Shown piece after piece: positions 6,112 to 7,570 of a stretch of 7,570 nt of DNA. A program made the translations under genes and the position numbers. Location: the NCBI GenBank assembly GCA_040905265.1, contig JBBDRW010000072.1, forward strand, positions 1 to 7,570, written 5' to 3'. Within the stretch, counting starts at the first letter, position 1; each line of letters opens with the position of its first letter. The notes beneath the pieces were generated by a model, which was not told the origin of the DNA, searched no databases, and worked only from the letters and a program-made list of their open reading frames with translations. This DNA comes from JBBDRW01 sp040905265. Its GTDB lineage: Bacteria; Bacteroidota; Rhodothermia; Balneolales; Balneolaceae.

Positions 6112-6948
6112 TCATAATTTTTCAAGAACACCAACGATAATACGGGTCATTTTTGGTTCTGCCCAGGCGGCTGCTTCAAAAATATCCTCCATGATAACCG
6201 GTTTGAGTGCATCCGGAAAACATTCGTCGGTGATAGCGGATATACCGAGAATGTCCATTCCCATATGGACGGCTGCAATCACCTCCGGAACAGTACTCAT
6301 ACCGACGACATCGGCTCCGATCTGTCTGAGATAGCGGTATTCCGCTTTTGTCTCAAGCATTGGGCCCGGTACAGCCACATAGACACCTTGCTGGAGTTTG
6401 ATATTGAGGCCAAGGGCGACATTTTCCGCGATCTCAAGCAGCCGTTCGGTATAGGGTTCGTTCATATCAGGAAATCGCGGCCCTAAATCCGGATTATTCG
6501 GGCCGACCAGTGGATTTCCACCCAGCAAGTTGATATGGTCCCGAATCAGCATGATATCACCCCGGCGATAATTCGGATTCATCCCGCCGCAGGCATTACT
6601 TACAAAGAGAGTATCGGCTCCATTCTGTTTGAGTACCCGAAGGGGAAAGACGATCTGCTTCATGGAATACCCTTCGTAGAAGTGAAAACGCCCCTGCATG
6701 GCAACGATCTCTTTACCTCCGAGACTTCCAAAAAGCAGTTTTCCATGATGGCTCTCTACGGTCGAAACCGGGAAGTGTGGAATTTCATCATAGGGGATTA
6801 TGGTCTCTACATCCATCTCATCGGCAAGCTGCCCGAGCCCTGTACCCAGGATAAGCAGAAACCCCGGCCTGCTGTCTGTTCTGCCCTGGATATACTCCAG
6901 AGCTTCATTCATCTTCGTTTGCTGCTGTTCCAACGGTTCTTGTTTCAT
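6112..6948 (-). CDS. Purine nucleoside phosphorylase, trimeric PNP/MTAP family
   Basis: This 278-residue cytoplasmic enzyme should split purine (deoxy)ribonucleosides with phosphate into free base and (deoxy)ribose-1-phosphate for purine salvage. It follows the trimeric PNP pattern throughout: phosphate loop LGTGLG (34-39), ESHHGKLLFG (65-74, H68 matching human His64), QGRFHFYEGY (85-94, R87 and H89), SNACGGMNP (117-125), GPMLET (195-200) and VGMSTVPEVIAAVHMG (215-230). E199 corresponds to the base-binding human Glu201. The position equivalent to human Asn243 is D241 in SAITDEC, discussed under findings. Length is normal. It begins 10 bases after the DivIVA gene stop, so the two are probably one transcript, with no strong ribosome-binding site between them. 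M13 is an alternative start, since the first 12 residues (MKQEPLEQQQTK) are not part of the conserved fold. Known members prefer guanosine and inosine; specificity here is uncertain. Confidence 0.95.
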   Translation of the reverse strand: MKQEPLEQQQTKMNEALEYIQGRTDSRPGFLLILGTGLGQLADEMDVETIIPYDEIPHFPVSTVESHHGKLLFGSLGGKEIVAMQGRFHFYEGYSMKQIVFPLRVLKQNGADTLFVSNACGGMNPNYRRGDIMLIRDHINLLGGNPLVGPNNPDLGPRFPDMNEPYTERLLEIAENVALGLNIKLQQGVYVAVPGPMLETKAEYRYLRQIGADVVGMSTVPEVIAAVHMGMDILGISAITDECFPDALKPVIMEDIFEAAAWAEPKMTRIIVGVLEKL

Positions 6949-6958
6949 AGAGCTCTGT

Positions 6959-7570
6959 TCAATCTATATCGTCGAGGATTTCATCCATATCGGCTTCGCC
7001 CGGGGCAGAGGTGGAATCGTCGTCGCTTTCCTGCTCCTTTTTTGCCGAGTGGCTGCTCTTCTTTTCGACGGTCATCGATGCTGAACCAGCCGGTTCATCT
7101 TCAGAGAGTTCGAAAATGGAAGCATCATCTCTCGAGAACTGTTCAAGAGTATCCCGGGCATGTTCAAGATACGTACTCATGCCATTCATCATCTCTTCCC
7201 GTTTGTCCAACAGCCGGTGAATACTCTGACGAATTTGCTGGCGTTGATGGCTTGCTTCACGGACAATGGAATCAGCTTCCGCCTCTGCTTTTTCAAGAAG
7301 AATCCGGGCATCTTTTTTGGCATCTTCCATCTTGTGTTTCGCCGAGTCCTTGGCAGTTTGCAGTGTCTCGTGTAGCGCCTCTTCTACCCGTTCATAATGT
7401 TTCAGCTTGTCGTTCATTTTTTGAACCTGCTCTTCCAGTTCCCGGATTCTGGCAGTCATATGTTCCCATTCGCTGGCCACCAGATTCAGGAATGCCTGTA
7501 CTTCGCCGGTATCATATCCGCGCAGAGATTTCTCAAAGGATTGTTGCTTGATCTCAAGGGCTGTCAGTTT
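6959..7570 (-). CDS. DivIVA-domain coiled-coil protein (start codon just outside the window)
   Basis: The frame stays open to the window edge, giving 203 residues. An internal GTG at 7480 would drop the conserved N terminus, so it is not the true start. Translation from 7570 begins KLTALEIKQQSF and continues EKSLRGYDTGEV, aligning without gaps to the DivIVA lipid-binding domain of Bacillus (from memory, MPLTPNDI...FTKSFRGYD). The fit places the initiator Met exactly one codon beyond the edge and the conserved membrane-contact pair as Leu17-Arg18 in full numbering. FLNLVASEWEHM follows, then a long coiled coil to about residue 150 and a low-complexity acidic Ser/Asp-rich tail ending MDEILDDID. 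DivIVA proteins bind curved membrane at poles and septa and recruit other proteins; in a Gram-negative of this type the partner is unknown. The gene is 10 bases upstream of the purine nucleoside phosphorylase. Confidence 0.92.
   Translation of the reverse strand, partial: KLTALEIKQQSFEKSLRGYDTGEVQAFLNLVASEWEHMTARIRELEEQVQKMNDKLKHYERVEEALHETLQTAKDSAKHKMEDAKKDARILLEKAEAEADSIVREASHQRQQIRQSIHRLLDKREEMMNGMSTYLEHARDTLEQFSRDDASIFELSEDEPAGSASMTVEKKSSHSAKKEQESDDDSTSAPGEADMDEILDDID

Noticed and set aside
6008..6334. Plus-strand open frame starting in the intergenic region and running into the phosphorylase
   Set aside because: Two thirds is antisense to the phosphorylase, and the intergenic part is AT-rich with no motif and no ribosome-binding site.
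6535..7551. Plus-strand open frame of 338 codons opposite the phosphorylase and DivIVA genes
   Set aside because: It is antisense to two clearly conserved proteins, has low-complexity Pro/Arg/Cys-rich translation with no recognisable motif, and has no ribosome-binding site.

Overview
The window looks like ordinary chromosome from a Gram-negative member of the Bacteroidota/Balneolota side of the tree; a Balneolaceae-like marine or halophilic genome is my best guess, not a proof. The reasons are moderate GC, several starts with no clear Shine-Dalgarno sequence, a TAnnTTTG-type promoter element, a Tat-type Gfo/Idh/MocA oxidoreductase, and a DivIVA-domain gene next to a trimeric-type purine nucleoside phosphorylase. 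I see no phage, IS, CRISPR or integrase signal, and no stretch above 300 bases lacks a gene.

Layout from left to right. The minus-strand 3'-truncated tRNA-Arg(UCG) occupies 1-53, with a candidate promoter and an inverted repeat in its leader. A minus-strand soluble PAS-PAS histidine kinase of the HisKA_2 type fills 199-1608. A 279-base AT-rich divergent region separates it from three plus-strand genes: a glucose-fructose-oxidoreductase-like protein (1888-2982), a membrane-bound ClpP-class serine protease of the NfeD family (3024-4346) and its stomatin/slipin partner (4351-5124). A 15-base convergent gap follows, then minus-strand genes: an unrecognised, very acidic 260-residue protein (5140-5922), a purine nucleoside phosphorylase (6112-6948), and a DivIVA-domain protein (6959 to the right edge). 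The DivIVA gene lacks only what appears to be its start codon.

How the genes work together. NfeD and slipin form a conserved protease-scaffold pair. The slipin ribosome-binding site overlaps the protease stop codon, so coupled translation is likely. DivIVA and the phosphorylase are 10 bases apart and probably cotranscribed, linking a polar or septal coiled-coil scaffold to purine salvage by position only. The oxidoreductase lies 41 bases upstream of the protease and may share its transcript. The histidine kinase has no response regulator nearby.

No wholly new system is evident. The best leads are a specificity-linked Asn-to-Asp position in the phosphorylase, the GFOR-like enzyme with an RK Tat motif and no N-terminal arm, a possible operator dyad in the divergent region, and the unexplained acidic protein.
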